This document shows, piece by piece, positions 21,901 through 31,594 of a DNA stretch of 64,000 nucleotides. How positions within the stretch are numbered: the stretch's first letter is position 1; the number at the start of each line of letters is the position of its first letter. The DNA is taken from the IMG/VR virus record IMGVR_UViG_3300006752_000018, positions 1 to 64,000 of that record, one strand, 5' to 3'. The notes below the pieces were generated by a model. It made no database searches. It was given only the letters and a program-made list of their open reading frames with translations, and had not been told where the DNA came from. The stretch comes from a virus. Position numbers and translations under genes: made by a program.

Positions 21901-24900
21901 TCCAGGGGGCGCAAGCCATGGGCGTTTAACTACTCAGTTAGCACAACGTTCATTTATGAACAACAGACTAGGTGATTTCCTTGACAAGCAAGTTACATCA
22001 TCCAGTGTGCCTGGCGCTGTTGTACAACTTAATAGTAGTGGTAAAATTAATAGTGACTTAATTCCGCCAATTAGAACAAACAGTAGTTTTACTTTAGATT
22101 CATTTGAAGAAAGACTAACTTTATTTGAAAATATTCCTGCCGACGAAGTATTATCCGGTGACAATATTATTGAAGCATACGATCAAGAAGTGCTTACACT
22201 AAATGATGCTAAATCTCTTGTAAAAGGAGAAACAGTAACTCAGCTTAATAGTGGTGCAACTGGTGAAGTAAAAGCAGCAATATCTAGCTCTACAGAACTT
22301 ACGCTTGTTAATGTGACTGGAACATTTACAACTAATGCAGCTGACACATTGTCGGGTAACACAACGGGTGCGTTATCGACTTATGTAGCTTCGACAACAG
22401 GAAGCGTTCAAGCACAAGATAATTATTTCCTTTCAGACGACAGCGAAAGTCAATTTTTAATTATTGATGACCCTGATGATAGTACAGTACACAATTTTGT
22501 TAACGGTACTGATGTTAAAGGTGCTAATACCTTAGCAGAAGGTACAATTACAGATTATAGGGAAGGTGTTGCTATATTTACAAACACAAACACTTTGCCT
22601 AGCGGAAGCGGATATGGTACAGCAGACACATATACTAATGTAACACTTACAGGTGGTACCGGAAGCGGCGCAAAAGCAGATATTACAGTTGATGGAACTG
22701 GTACTGTCACTGTAGTTGATTTAACTAGAGGCGGCGAAGGTTACACATCGGGTGATACTCTAAGTGCAGCTGATGCTGATTTAGGCGGTAGATCGGGCGG
22801 TAGCGCATTTACAGTTGACATACAAGCAGTAGAAAATAGATTATATCTTAACCTTACTGGTAACAATGTTAAATTTGATGCAAGTGTTACAACAAACGAA
22901 TTTATTGAAGATAACAATGCTATTACACAAAACATAAATCAAGCAGGCTTTACTACAACAACATTTAGTGCAAACGCTGTAGATAATGAAATTGATTACA
23001 CAGACAATCAAGTTATTGTTACAGGTCATGGCTTTGTTAACGGTGACCCAATTGAGTATAGTGCAAACGGCAATACTGAAATTGGTGGATTAGAAAACGG
23101 CATAGTATACTTTGCAAAAAGAATAGATGCAGATACTTTTGAAGTATACACAAAATACGATGTTTCTGATGCTAGCCAAGTTAATTTTGGAACAAGTAGT
23201 AACGGAAACCATTTATTTAGACTGCGTAATGTAAGTTCAGCAGGCGATAGAATATTTTTAGCAAATCACGGATACGCAACAGGAACAGGTGTAAGAATAA
23301 TTGCTGCAACTCCTCCCACGGGACTAACAGATGGTAATTTTTACTTCGTAGGTAGTGTAACAACAAATTCATTTACGTTACATACATTAAGAAATGATGC
23401 AAATGAAAGTGTTAACGGTACAACACAGTCAGTAGTTGATATAACAGCACCTAGTTCCGGTACAACAAACTTCCGTGAACAAAATGTAAAAATTATAGGT
23501 ACTATAAACACATCTAGCCAAAATGTAGATAACTATGCAAGTTTAAATAGTTTGAATATTGACGCAACTAATATTGTTAGTGGCATTATTTCAACTACTA
23601 GACTAGGAACAGGTACTGCAAACCAAAACACAGCATTATACGGAGACGGTGTATATAAAAGAACTGTGCGTAGTATTACTATTGCAGAAAACAATCCAAT
23701 ATCTATTGTTGGTGATAGTGTTACAGAAGGCGGAGAAGAAAAATACTTTGGCGAACTTGAAATACAAGTTGATCCTATTGATCCAGAAGCAGGCGGTGTT
23801 ACATATACAAACTTTGGAGTAGCAGCATTTAATAAAGCTCAGTTTGATATTACTGAAGATGGCGAAATAAGTGTTCTAAGTACAGCAGATGGTGGACAAT
23901 TAGATGCAAGTACACTTAATGGACAAGCTGGTTCCTATTATCTTAATCCAGAAAATAACACACGATCAATGCCTATTACAAAAGGTGGTACAAACTTAAC
24001 AGGATACACACAAGGCGATATACTATATGCTGGTACAACTCTGTCTTTGAATAGTGATTCGTTGAGTAAATTGGCAATAGGACCCGACGGCTATGTGTTA
24101 AAAAGTAATGGTACAGTTCCGGTATGGTCAAACAGCATTACACTAGGAGCCTTAGATCTAGACGAACTTACAGTTGATACTGATACATTATTTGTTGACG
24201 GTACAGAACATAGAGTAGGAATTAATACCCTAACGCCACAGGTAACTTTAGACATAAACGCAACAGACGCTATTAGATTTCCAGTAGGCACAACAGTACA
24301 GCGTCCTACTGCTGTTCAAGGATATGTAAGATATAATACAACACTAGGTCAATACGAAGGGTATGACGGAGCAAATTGGATTAGTTTACAGAATACAGGC
24401 GATGTAGACGGTGATACATTTATAAGTACAGAAACAAGTCCGGGTGCAGACAACGATACTATTAAGTTTTTTGCTAACGGAGTAATGGCTGCCGAATTAA
24501 CTGAAACAGGATTTGGTAGATTAGATGTAGGCGATATTGAAATCAATAGTAGTTATATCGGAACAACAGTATCTAATAGTAATTTAGAATTACGTGCAGC
24601 AGGTACAGGTGTTATAAATGTACAAAACCCACTTACTGTTGATCAAGGAGCTGATATTGAAGGTGCAGTAACTATTAACGAAGCAGGTGCTAGTGTAGAT
24701 TTTAGAATAGAATCAAATGCACAAACACATATGTTATTTTTAGACGGAAGTGCAGATGCAGTTGGTATACAAACTAGTACACCAAAAGCACCTTTACAAG
24801 TACAAGACGTAGCACTAGATACTGAAACAACAACATCAAGCGGAACTAATGCAGTTAAAATTGCAGAATGGGCAGTTGCAGACTTTAGAACTGCAAAAGT

Positions 24901-25141
24901 TTTAATACAAATTAATAATGCTTCAGATGGCGAATACCAAGCACAAGAAATGTTAATATTACATGATAGCACAAATAATGCAGGCGTAAAATCAACAGAA
25001 TATGCAGTTCTGTTTACTGGTAGTGCGGCACTTGCAACATTTAGCACACAAGTTTCAGGGGGCAATATTGAGCTGCTGGCAACACCGTCAACAGCGAACA
25101 CATTGGTTTACAAAGTAGCTAAAACTATGATTACATTGTAA
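18959..25141 (+). CDS. Tail-fibre-like structural protein with beta-helix region
   Basis: This 2060-residue protein has TAGGA seven nt before the ATG. Its N-terminus (KHLRSSVAGRAPTAGQMDEG, then QLALNTADGKLFMK) is the attachment motif common to many phage tail fibres, resembling the Mtd N-terminal type. From about residue 160 a pectin-lyase-like region begins with MIYVDSIVGSDSNDGF. It includes CERDVGYIVDAVIYDLKFGG and IIVPDNISIMGDALRSVIIR, both also found in other proteins of this window. Residues ~1770-1860 carry PVGTTVQRPTAVQGYVRYNT followed by EGYDGANWISL, a module shared with the first gene (nt ~3715). The C-terminal ~130 residues (EWAVADFRTAKVLIQI, then EMLILHDST) form a compact beta domain I do not recognise. 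The gene has its own candidate late promoter. Role inferred: a long fibre or spike with a beta-helix shaft. Confidence 0.82.
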   Translation: MASKIKHLRSSVAGRAPTAGQMDEGQLALNTADGKLFMKKSDSSVREITKQIHDGDTSVSIDESGANGKIVLEADGSNVAEVAAAAMNIKVPVVIEDNDSITIRESSANGTNGVVIKVPESITSTYDFKLPPTAGSPGQIITTDGSGTLSFENPGITSNMIYVDSIVGSDSNDGFIKPLASIKKACEIASENVYVPKVAVTDTKNDVIQLLTLNKTFIQKEVIAYIAYQVANAGGIWNGFTYDSATCERDVGYIVDAVIYDLKFGGNSKSIEAGKKYYLGTTSTQEVIDNQKPQTVAALEYAKHISGDIIRNIALTDDQDGNTNAPFQSAVTQTTDNSYDDGSSSKTAHDDLWDETITILDLGIAQASTLVYGTFNINLISIKIGTGEYLEDNPIIVPDNISIMGDALRSVIIRPQNVQKDIFRIRNAAYMSGFTFRDKLDANGIPTGTYNFAVAFDDPDDHGVSRHSYPGLPVQKTIITASPYVQNCSIISFLGGNGCNVDGSKVFQPNTPTNQIEAENPVAGAAPVQNPSIVGNAFTILSFGGTGYRVSNNAYSQIVSCFQIFCKNGSYAQSGGYLSITNSATNFGTYALRASGFRNEAFEFDRGIIATNGVDGVFQTFDLIGFDRAVTEHYITRFVNSNGDDVTDDYKTSTTTKTFSANSSTVDTVNNKFVITAHGFSNGDRLRYDSNGNPDIFGIYDETYYYVSLINANEFQLYEDQELESLATLGTTSSGTHKFISGDEEFFVNEIKNAHTIYQTIVLAAGSYNFSVGQEITGTVSGNTNNAYVYSWDTNTNTLVVSINQVVVSGVTSYVKFTASSTIDVDADGNTNIAISSIADKTNLHSAKILVRSTLSGGSINNIALLPGFQCFLHRPSIVNSSAHTWEYAGSGTDYNAMPINGGQGIPDYEQYQDLPGRVYTSGTTELGDFKVGKFITAQNRTGNVTFTNKVSIAQLDSLQLSLSDVTIEAISTDVTLGDNDPGGASHGRLTTQLAQRSFMNNRLGDFLDKQVTSSSVPGAVVQLNSSGKINSDLIPPIRTNSSFTLDSFEERLTLFENIPADEVLSGDNIIEAYDQEVLTLNDAKSLVKGETVTQLNSGATGEVKAAISSSTELTLVNVTGTFTTNAADTLSGNTTGALSTYVASTTGSVQAQDNYFLSDDSESQFLIIDDPDDSTVHNFVNGTDVKGANTLAEGTITDYREGVAIFTNTNTLPSGSGYGTADTYTNVTLTGGTGSGAKADITVDGTGTVTVVDLTRGGEGYTSGDTLSAADADLGGRSGGSAFTVDIQAVENRLYLNLTGNNVKFDASVTTNEFIEDNNAITQNINQAGFTTTTFSANAVDNEIDYTDNQVIVTGHGFVNGDPIEYSANGNTEIGGLENGIVYFAKRIDADTFEVYTKYDVSDASQVNFGTSSNGNHLFRLRNVSSAGDRIFLANHGYATGTGVRIIAATPPTGLTDGNFYFVGSVTTNSFTLHTLRNDANESVNGTTQSVVDITAPSSGTTNFREQNVKIIGTINTSSQNVDNYASLNSLNIDATNIVSGIISTTRLGTGTANQNTALYGDGVYKRTVRSITIAENNPISIVGDSVTEGGEEKYFGELEIQVDPIDPEAGGVTYTNFGVAAFNKAQFDITEDGEISVLSTADGGQLDASTLNGQAGSYYLNPENNTRSMPITKGGTNLTGYTQGDILYAGTTLSLNSDSLSKLAIGPDGYVLKSNGTVPVWSNSITLGALDLDELTVDTDTLFVDGTEHRVGINTLTPQVTLDINATDAIRFPVGTTVQRPTAVQGYVRYNTTLGQYEGYDGANWISLQNTGDVDGDTFISTETSPGADNDTIKFFANGVMAAELTETGFGRLDVGDIEINSSYIGTTVSNSNLELRAAGTGVINVQNPLTVDQGADIEGAVTINEAGASVDFRIESNAQTHMLFLDGSADAVGIQTSTPKAPLQVQDVALDTETTTSSGTNAVKIAEWAVADFRTAKVLIQINNASDGEYQAQEMLILHDSTNNAGVKSTEYAVLFTGSAALATFSTQVSGGNIELLATPSTANTLVYKVAKTMITL

Positions 25142-25143
25142 CC

Positions 25144-25152
25144 GATAAATAC
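25144..25152 (+). promoter_or_regulatory. T4-type late promoter
   Basis: GATAAATAC lies 3 nt after the preceding stop codon and 34 nt before the next ATG. It matches the T4-like late promoter core (T/G)ATAAATA read by a gp55-type sigma factor, and probably drives the operon that runs to nt 39215. Confidence 0.7.
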
Positions 25153-25167
25153 AATATATAAGCCAAT

Positions 25168-25183
25168 TAGGGGAGAGTGAACC
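25168..25183 (+). promoter_or_regulatory. Ribosome-binding leader shared with the gene at nt 50456
   Basis: The 16-nt string TAGGGGAGAGTGAACC contains the Shine-Dalgarno GGGGAG. The same string lies before the ATG at nt 50456. An in-frame GTG at nt 25177 overlaps this leader, but the ATG at nt 25186 has better spacing and gives the usual MA- N-terminus, so it is chosen as the start. Confidence 0.65.
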
Positions 25184-25185
25184 AG

Positions 25186-28100
25186 ATGGCAACTAGTGAT
25201 TTTAAGGTCAAAAAAGGCCTGCAGGTAGGGTCGGGCGATTTCAATGTTGACATTGATAATAATACCGCTGCATTCGCTAACGGATATACAATTACAATTG
25301 GCAGCGATACTGTAATAACAAATGCTGACAATGTAAGTGAACTGACTAACGATGCAAACTATATCACACTTACTGACATTTCAGCAAGTGGTGACATTAC
25401 ATATAATAATACAACAGGTGTAATCAGTTTTACACAACGTACTGATCAACAAGTCCGTAACTTGTTTAGTGGCACCGGAGATATTACATATGAAAGTGCA
25501 AATGGACAAATAAGTTTTAACAACACCACTGGTTACATTACACTGACAGACCTTAGCGGTGGTACAGGAATTACCTACGACAATACTACAGGCGAATTTA
25601 GTATTGCACAAAATATTGCAACTGATCAAGATGTTACATTTAATACAGTTACAGCGACAGATAAAATATTAACAGATACAATTACAGCAACAGGCGCAGG
25701 AACAGATGTTACTGTAGATGACAATTTGATTGTATCAGGAAATTTAACTGTAAATGGTACAACTACTACATTAAATACTGCAACATTAACCGTTGAAGAT
25801 CTAAATATAGTATTAGCAAATGGCGCAGCTGATGCAGCAGCAGCAAATGGCTCTGGAATAACTATAGACGGAGCTGATGCTACATTAACATATGCTGCGA
25901 CAGGTGATAAGTTTGTAATGAACAAAACACTTGATACAGATCTAATAGGTGATGTAACTGGCGATGTAACTGGTGATGTAACAGGTGATGTAACTGGTGA
26001 TGTAACTGGTGATGTAACAGGTGATATTACTAGTACTGGTACGTCTACATTTGCTTCAATAGATGTTAACGGTGGCACTATTGATGGTACAGCTATTGGT
26101 AGTACAGTAACATCAACTGGTGCGTTTACAACCATTAACGGTACTGTAATTACAGCAAGCACAAATTTTGCAGGCAATTTAACAGGTAATGTTACAGGTA
26201 CAGTTAGCGACATAAGCAATCATAGTACAACTAATCTAAGTGAAGGTACAAACTTATACTATACAGATGCTAGAGTAGATGCACGTATTGATTTACAAAT
26301 GGGAGCCGATTTAGATCTTAGCGGTGTTACTACAGATGATTTAGCTGAAGGTAGCAATAATCTTTATTATACCCAAGCAAGATTTAATACTGCGTTTGGA
26401 CTGAAATCAACAACAGATTTGTCTGAAGGTAGTAATTTATATTTTACAAATGCTAGAGCACGTTCGGCAATAAGTGCATTAGGCGATGTAAGTTACGATA
26501 GTTCAACTGGCGTTATATCATTTACTGAAAGAACAGATGCAGAAGTACGTGGCTTAATTAGTGTAGCAGGTGATCTAAGCTATAACAATAGCACAGGTGT
26601 CATAAGCTATACTGCTCCTGATGATTTAGGAGACTTGACAAATAATGCAGGTTATATTAAACTTGCTGACCTAAGCGCCGGAGGCGATTTATCATATAAC
26701 AATTCTAGCGGTGAATTTAGTTTTACTGAACGCACTGATTCTGAAGTACGTGGATTAATAAGTGCAAGTGGTGATGCATCATACAATAATAGTACAGGTG
26801 TAATTAGTGTTACTACATATAAAGATGCTGATGCTGATGCAAGAATTGCCGCAGCAACATTAGATGATTTATCAGATGTAAATTACACAAGTGCTGCAAC
26901 AAACGGACAAATACTTATTTGGGACAATGCAAATCAGTATTGGGAGCCTGCAGATCCTTACACAGCAACAGATTTTGATACAAACTTTGCTGCAAAAGAT
27001 ACCGACGACTTATCAGAAGGTTCAACAAATCAATATTTTACACAGGCAAGAGCAAGAAGCTCTATAAGTGTAGCAGGTGATCTTGCATATAATAGTGCAA
27101 CAGGTGTAATTAGTTATACAACACCTAGTAATTTAAGTGACTTTACAAACGACTCTAATTTTATTACATTGGCAGATTTAAGTGTAACTGGCGATTTGTC
27201 ATATAATAATGCAACTGGTACATTTAGTTTTACTGAACGCACAGACGGAGAAGTGCGTGGTCTTATAAGTGCAAGTGGCGATTTGTCATATAATAGTAGT
27301 ACAGGTGTTGTTAGCTTTACTGAACGCACAGATGCAGAAGTACGGGGTTTAATAAGTGGTACAGGTGATATTGGTTACGATAATAGCACCGGTGTTATAA
27401 GTTTTTCTAATACAAGCGGTTACCTTACAGAATATACAGAAACTGATACATTAGATAGTGTAACAGGTAGAGGCGCAACAACTTCTAACAATATCCAAGT
27501 TGGTGATATGACCGTTACTGGAGATCTTACAGTAAGCGGAACAACAACTACAATTAATACTGCTACTTTAAACATAGCAGACAATATTATGACACTAAAC
27601 AGTGATGTGTCAGGTGCACCTAGTGAGAATGCAGGGATTGAAGTTGAAAGAGGGACATCAACAAACGTTGCATTACGCTGGAATGAAACAAACGGAAAAT
27701 GGGAATTTACAAATGATGGCAGTACATATCAAAATATTGCAACTGCTGTATCTGAATTAACAAATGATTCTAATTATATTAGTTTAGGTAGCCTAAGCGG
27801 CGGCACAGGTATTTCGTATAATAACGCAACTGGTGAAATTTCTATCGATAACAGCGGTACAGGATTTATTACACGCTCAGGCATAAGTGCTACCGGTGAT
27901 ATTAGTTATGATAATAGTACTGGCGTAATCAGTTTCAATAATAGTAGTGGTTACTTAACTGAATATACAGAAGTTGACACATTAGATGATGTAACAGGTA
28001 GAGGGTCGTCTACTTCAAATAGTGCAGAATTTGGTGGATTAACAGTCGGTGGTACTAATGTTGCGTTATCAGGCGCTAATATCAGCATATTTAATAATGA

Positions 28101-31100
28101 CTCAGCATTTATTTCTAGATCTGGCATAAGTGCAACTGGCGATATTAATTACGATAATAGTACTGGTGTCATTTCGTTTAACAACGGTACTGGGTTCCTT
28201 ACATCTGAAACTGACACTTTACAGTCCGTGACTGATAGAGGTAACAGTACAGATAATCACGTTGCATTTACAAATACTGTAGCAATGACAGGTGCGCTAA
28301 CGATTACTAATGAAATATTTACTAACGGTGTAGCATTACAAACTGAGTCAGGTGCTAATAAAACTAACCTATCAATGGTTAACGGATATGTGCAATTAAA
28401 TTACATTAACCAATTATACTCAGATGGCGATCTTTGGTTAGCAAATGCACAACAAAATACTTCAGGCGGTGATACAAAAAAGATAGCAACAGCAAATGCA
28501 TTAGGAACTAACATTGCTGGTAATAATTTAAATATCGAAGCAGGTAGTTCAACTGGTACAGGCGCCGGTGGTAACATTATTTTTAAAACAGGTAGCACAG
28601 GTTCGTCAGGATCATTGACAAATGCCCTATCTGAAAGATTTAAAATAAGTGGTAGTGATGGTGCAATTACAATTAATGCAGCATATAGTCTACCTTCTAG
28701 TGATGGCACAACAGGGCAAGCACTTGTAACAGATGGTGCAGGCACTACATCTTTTGGACAAATTGCTTATTCTGCTATTTCAGGAACACCAAACTTAGCA
28801 GCAGTCGCAACTTCAGGAAGCTACAACGATTTAACTGATACACCAGCATCAACTTCAGATGCAGCTATAAGAGCATTATTTAGTGCTACCGGAAGTTTAA
28901 GTTATGATAATTCTACAGGTGTGTTTAGTTACACAGAAAGAACTGATGCAACAATACGTGGATTAATTAGTGCATCAGGTGATTTAAATTACGATAGCAG
29001 TACTGGTGTAATTAGCTTCACACAGTCGGCTTCACCTGTAACTAGTGTAAACACAAAAACCGGTGCTGTTGTTTTAGGCACTGGTGACATATCAGAGTCA
29101 GGATCGAATTTATACTTTACTCAAGGTCGAGCAAGATCTGCATTAAGTGCAAGTGGTGATATTAGTTATGATAGTGCAACTGGTATTATATCTTATAGCG
29201 AAAGATCAGATGCAACAATACGTGGATTAATAAGTGCCGGAGGTGATTTAAGTTACGATAACAGCACAGGTGTTATGTCATTTAGCCAAAGATCAGATGC
29301 AACAATACGTGGACTAATTAGCGGTACCGGAGATATTGGATATGACAATTCAACAGGTGTTATTAGCTTTAGTAATAATAGTGGATTTATAACTAGCTAT
29401 ACAGAAACAGACACACTAGATAGTGTAACAGGTAGAGGCGCAACTACTACTAATAACCTTACTGTAGGCGGATTAATAGTAAGTGGCGACTTAACAGTCA
29501 GCGGAACTACAACAACTATCAATACAGCTACACTTGATGTTGCAGATAACATAATAACATTAAACAGTGACGTGACTGGAACACCAACAGAAAATGCAGG
29601 TGTATCTGTAAACAGAGGTGTGTCGTCTGCTGTTGATATTCGTTGGAACGAAACTAATGATAAATGGGAATTTACAAACGATGGTGCTAATTATCAAGTT
29701 CTTGCAGTTGATCTAGGTGATCTTACAAACAATGCAAATTACGTAAAACTTACTGATTTAAGTGCAGGTGGTGATTTAAGTTACGATAATACGACTGGAG
29801 AATTTACATTTACTGAACGTACTGATGATGAAGTACGTGGACTTATAAGTGCAGGTGGTGATCTAACATATGATAATACTACAGGCGTAATGTCATTTAG
29901 CGAAAGATCAGATACAACCATACGTGGATTAATTAGTGCAAGTGGTGATTTAAGTTATGATAGTGCTACAGGTGTTATATCTTACACTGAAAGAACAGAT
30001 GCAACCATACGTGGATTACTTAGCGGTACTGGAGATATTACGTATGATGCAGGAACTGGACAAATAAGTTTCAATAACACTAGCGGATTTATTACAAGTG
30101 CTAATATTACAGAAACGGATACATTACATAGTGTAACAAGTAGAAATGCTACTACAACAAATAATATTGCTGTAAACGATATGACAGTTAATGGTAACTT
30201 GATTGTATCAGGCACAACAACCACTGTTAACAGCACTACAATTAATCTTGCTGATAATATTATTACACTCAACAGCGATTTTACAACAGGAACTCCTACT
30301 GAAAATGCAGGTATTGAAGTACTTAGAGGCGGAAGTAGCACTGTAGCAATACGGTGGAACGAAACTTCAGACAAATGGCAATACACAAACGACGGATCAA
30401 GTTATAATAACTTTCCTATTAATTTAAGTGATTTGAATAATGATTTGTCTTTCTTAGCATTGACAGATATTTCTGGCACTGGTGATATAAGTTTTGATCA
30501 AGCTACAGGTGTAATTAGCTTTAATAACTCAAGTGGTTATCTTACTGCTGAAGCTGACACATTTGGCACAGTTACAGGTAGAGGAAATACAACCTCAAGT
30601 GCAATTGTAGTTAACAATAGTATTACTGTACAAAACGAAATATACTCCCAAGGCGTTGCACTTAAATATTCAAATAGTGCTAATGTTCCGCAACTAGAAA
30701 TTGGCGCAGATTTCTTTAGATTAGAAAATCATGATGATTTCTTTGTTGAAAGTGATATTACTTTAGGAAGAGCAGCAACTGATGCCACAGGCGGAGCAAC
30801 AAGAGCTATATCATCGGCAAATGGCGTTGGCACAAATATTGCTGGTAGTACAATTGAAGTTATTGCAGGAACATCAACCGGTACAGCTAGTAGCGGTGCT
30901 ATTGTTTTCAAAACAGGGTCGCAAGGACAAGCAAGTAACAATGTTACAAACATATTACAAGAACGCTTTAGAATACGCGGTACCGATGGTGCAATAGAAA
31001 TAAATGAATCGTATACGTTACCTACAGCAGATGGAAATAATGGCACATATTTAGGTACCGACGGTAACGGAGATGTAACATTTAAGCAAATTTCTTACAG

Positions 31101-31590
31101 TGATTTAAGCGGTAATCCGTCTATATCTCAAGTAGGTTTAACTGGAAACTACTCAGATCTACTCGGTGCACCTACAAATGTTAGTCACTTTACAAATGAT
31201 GCAGGTTATATTACTAGCGGAAGTGAAGGAGTGTTTGATGGAGATATACTAGGTAGTGTATTTGGTGATGACTCTACATTATTAGTTGACGGTGTAAACA
31301 ACACACTAAATACGGCAAGACTAGATCAAGCAGGTGCAACAAACGGTCAAGCGTTAGTTTGGAATAATTTTACACTTACTTGGGAACCTGGTACAGTCGA
31401 TGGTGCTAGTATTGATATTATACTAGATCAAATTGGAGATATAGACACCACTGGAGTACAAAATGGAGATTACTTGCGTTGGGATTCATTAGCAGGAAAA
31501 TGGCTACCGGTGGCAGCATCATCAAGTTCAGGTATAAGTGTAGCAGACGCTGAAGACGCATCCTTCATGGCAGCGTTAATTATGGGATAA
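25186..31590 (+). CDS. Giant repeat-rich virion / tail-fibre-like protein
   Basis: This is a 2134-residue protein from the ATG at nt 25186. It is dominated by a ~25-residue repeat of the form SASGDLSYDNSTGVISF followed by TERTDAEVRGLI. Eleven copies of the R-(T/S)-D-x-x-(V/I)-R part are visible between nt ~25430 and ~30030. Interspersed are DLSEGSTNLYFTNARAR segments, three TVSGTTTTINTATL...RWNET..KWEFTNDG modules, a run of DVTG repeats (nt 25951-26034) and two FKTGS...ERF+I.G.DG modules (nt ~28580 and ~30900). The same modules occur in the second gene (nt ~14750-15800), so the two share a shaft vocabulary. I saw no cysteine. The C-terminal segment GDIDTTGVQNGDYLRWDS is also related to the second gene. 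It is probably a very long fibrous virion component; the role is inferred from repeats alone. Confidence 0.83.
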   Translation: MATSDFKVKKGLQVGSGDFNVDIDNNTAAFANGYTITIGSDTVITNADNVSELTNDANYITLTDISASGDITYNNTTGVISFTQRTDQQVRNLFSGTGDITYESANGQISFNNTTGYITLTDLSGGTGITYDNTTGEFSIAQNIATDQDVTFNTVTATDKILTDTITATGAGTDVTVDDNLIVSGNLTVNGTTTTLNTATLTVEDLNIVLANGAADAAAANGSGITIDGADATLTYAATGDKFVMNKTLDTDLIGDVTGDVTGDVTGDVTGDVTGDVTGDITSTGTSTFASIDVNGGTIDGTAIGSTVTSTGAFTTINGTVITASTNFAGNLTGNVTGTVSDISNHSTTNLSEGTNLYYTDARVDARIDLQMGADLDLSGVTTDDLAEGSNNLYYTQARFNTAFGLKSTTDLSEGSNLYFTNARARSAISALGDVSYDSSTGVISFTERTDAEVRGLISVAGDLSYNNSTGVISYTAPDDLGDLTNNAGYIKLADLSAGGDLSYNNSSGEFSFTERTDSEVRGLISASGDASYNNSTGVISVTTYKDADADARIAAATLDDLSDVNYTSAATNGQILIWDNANQYWEPADPYTATDFDTNFAAKDTDDLSEGSTNQYFTQARARSSISVAGDLAYNSATGVISYTTPSNLSDFTNDSNFITLADLSVTGDLSYNNATGTFSFTERTDGEVRGLISASGDLSYNSSTGVVSFTERTDAEVRGLISGTGDIGYDNSTGVISFSNTSGYLTEYTETDTLDSVTGRGATTSNNIQVGDMTVTGDLTVSGTTTTINTATLNIADNIMTLNSDVSGAPSENAGIEVERGTSTNVALRWNETNGKWEFTNDGSTYQNIATAVSELTNDSNYISLGSLSGGTGISYNNATGEISIDNSGTGFITRSGISATGDISYDNSTGVISFNNSSGYLTEYTEVDTLDDVTGRGSSTSNSAEFGGLTVGGTNVALSGANISIFNNDSAFISRSGISATGDINYDNSTGVISFNNGTGFLTSETDTLQSVTDRGNSTDNHVAFTNTVAMTGALTITNEIFTNGVALQTESGANKTNLSMVNGYVQLNYINQLYSDGDLWLANAQQNTSGGDTKKIATANALGTNIAGNNLNIEAGSSTGTGAGGNIIFKTGSTGSSGSLTNALSERFKISGSDGAITINAAYSLPSSDGTTGQALVTDGAGTTSFGQIAYSAISGTPNLAAVATSGSYNDLTDTPASTSDAAIRALFSATGSLSYDNSTGVFSYTERTDATIRGLISASGDLNYDSSTGVISFTQSASPVTSVNTKTGAVVLGTGDISESGSNLYFTQGRARSALSASGDISYDSATGIISYSERSDATIRGLISAGGDLSYDNSTGVMSFSQRSDATIRGLISGTGDIGYDNSTGVISFSNNSGFITSYTETDTLDSVTGRGATTTNNLTVGGLIVSGDLTVSGTTTTINTATLDVADNIITLNSDVTGTPTENAGVSVNRGVSSAVDIRWNETNDKWEFTNDGANYQVLAVDLGDLTNNANYVKLTDLSAGGDLSYDNTTGEFTFTERTDDEVRGLISAGGDLTYDNTTGVMSFSERSDTTIRGLISASGDLSYDSATGVISYTERTDATIRGLLSGTGDITYDAGTGQISFNNTSGFITSANITETDTLHSVTSRNATTTNNIAVNDMTVNGNLIVSGTTTTVNSTTINLADNIITLNSDFTTGTPTENAGIEVLRGGSSTVAIRWNETSDKWQYTNDGSSYNNFPINLSDLNNDLSFLALTDISGTGDISFDQATGVISFNNSSGYLTAEADTFGTVTGRGNTTSSAIVVNNSITVQNEIYSQGVALKYSNSANVPQLEIGADFFRLENHDDFFVESDITLGRAATDATGGATRAISSANGVGTNIAGSTIEVIAGTSTGTASSGAIVFKTGSQGQASNNVTNILQERFRIRGTDGAIEINESYTLPTADGNNGTYLGTDGNGDVTFKQISYSDLSGNPSISQVGLTGNYSDLLGAPTNVSHFTNDAGYITSGSEGVFDGDILGSVFGDDSTLLVDGVNNTLNTARLDQAGATNGQALVWNNFTLTWEPGTVDGASIDIILDQIGDIDTTGVQNGDYLRWDSLAGKWLPVAASSSSGISVADAEDASFMAALIMG
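25951..26034 (+). repeat. 12-bp tandem repeat GATGTAACTGGT, seven units
   Basis: Six almost perfect units (GATGTAAC[T/A]GG[T/C]) and one degenerate unit (GATATTACTAGT) encode (DVTG)6. This is the cleanest example of the repeat family also seen at nt 12000 and nt 13074 in a different gene. Confidence 0.9.
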
Positions 31591-31594
31591 AAAA

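Noticed and set aside
25177-25185. GTG start (nt 25177) for the 2134-aa gene, and the equivalent GTG at nt 50447
   Set aside because: Both GTG codons fall within the Shine-Dalgarno leader; the ATG codons nine nt downstream have normal spacing and match paralog N-termini.
25951-26034. CRISPR-like array
   Set aside because: The 12-bp units are contiguous, without spacers, in frame and coding for DVTG.
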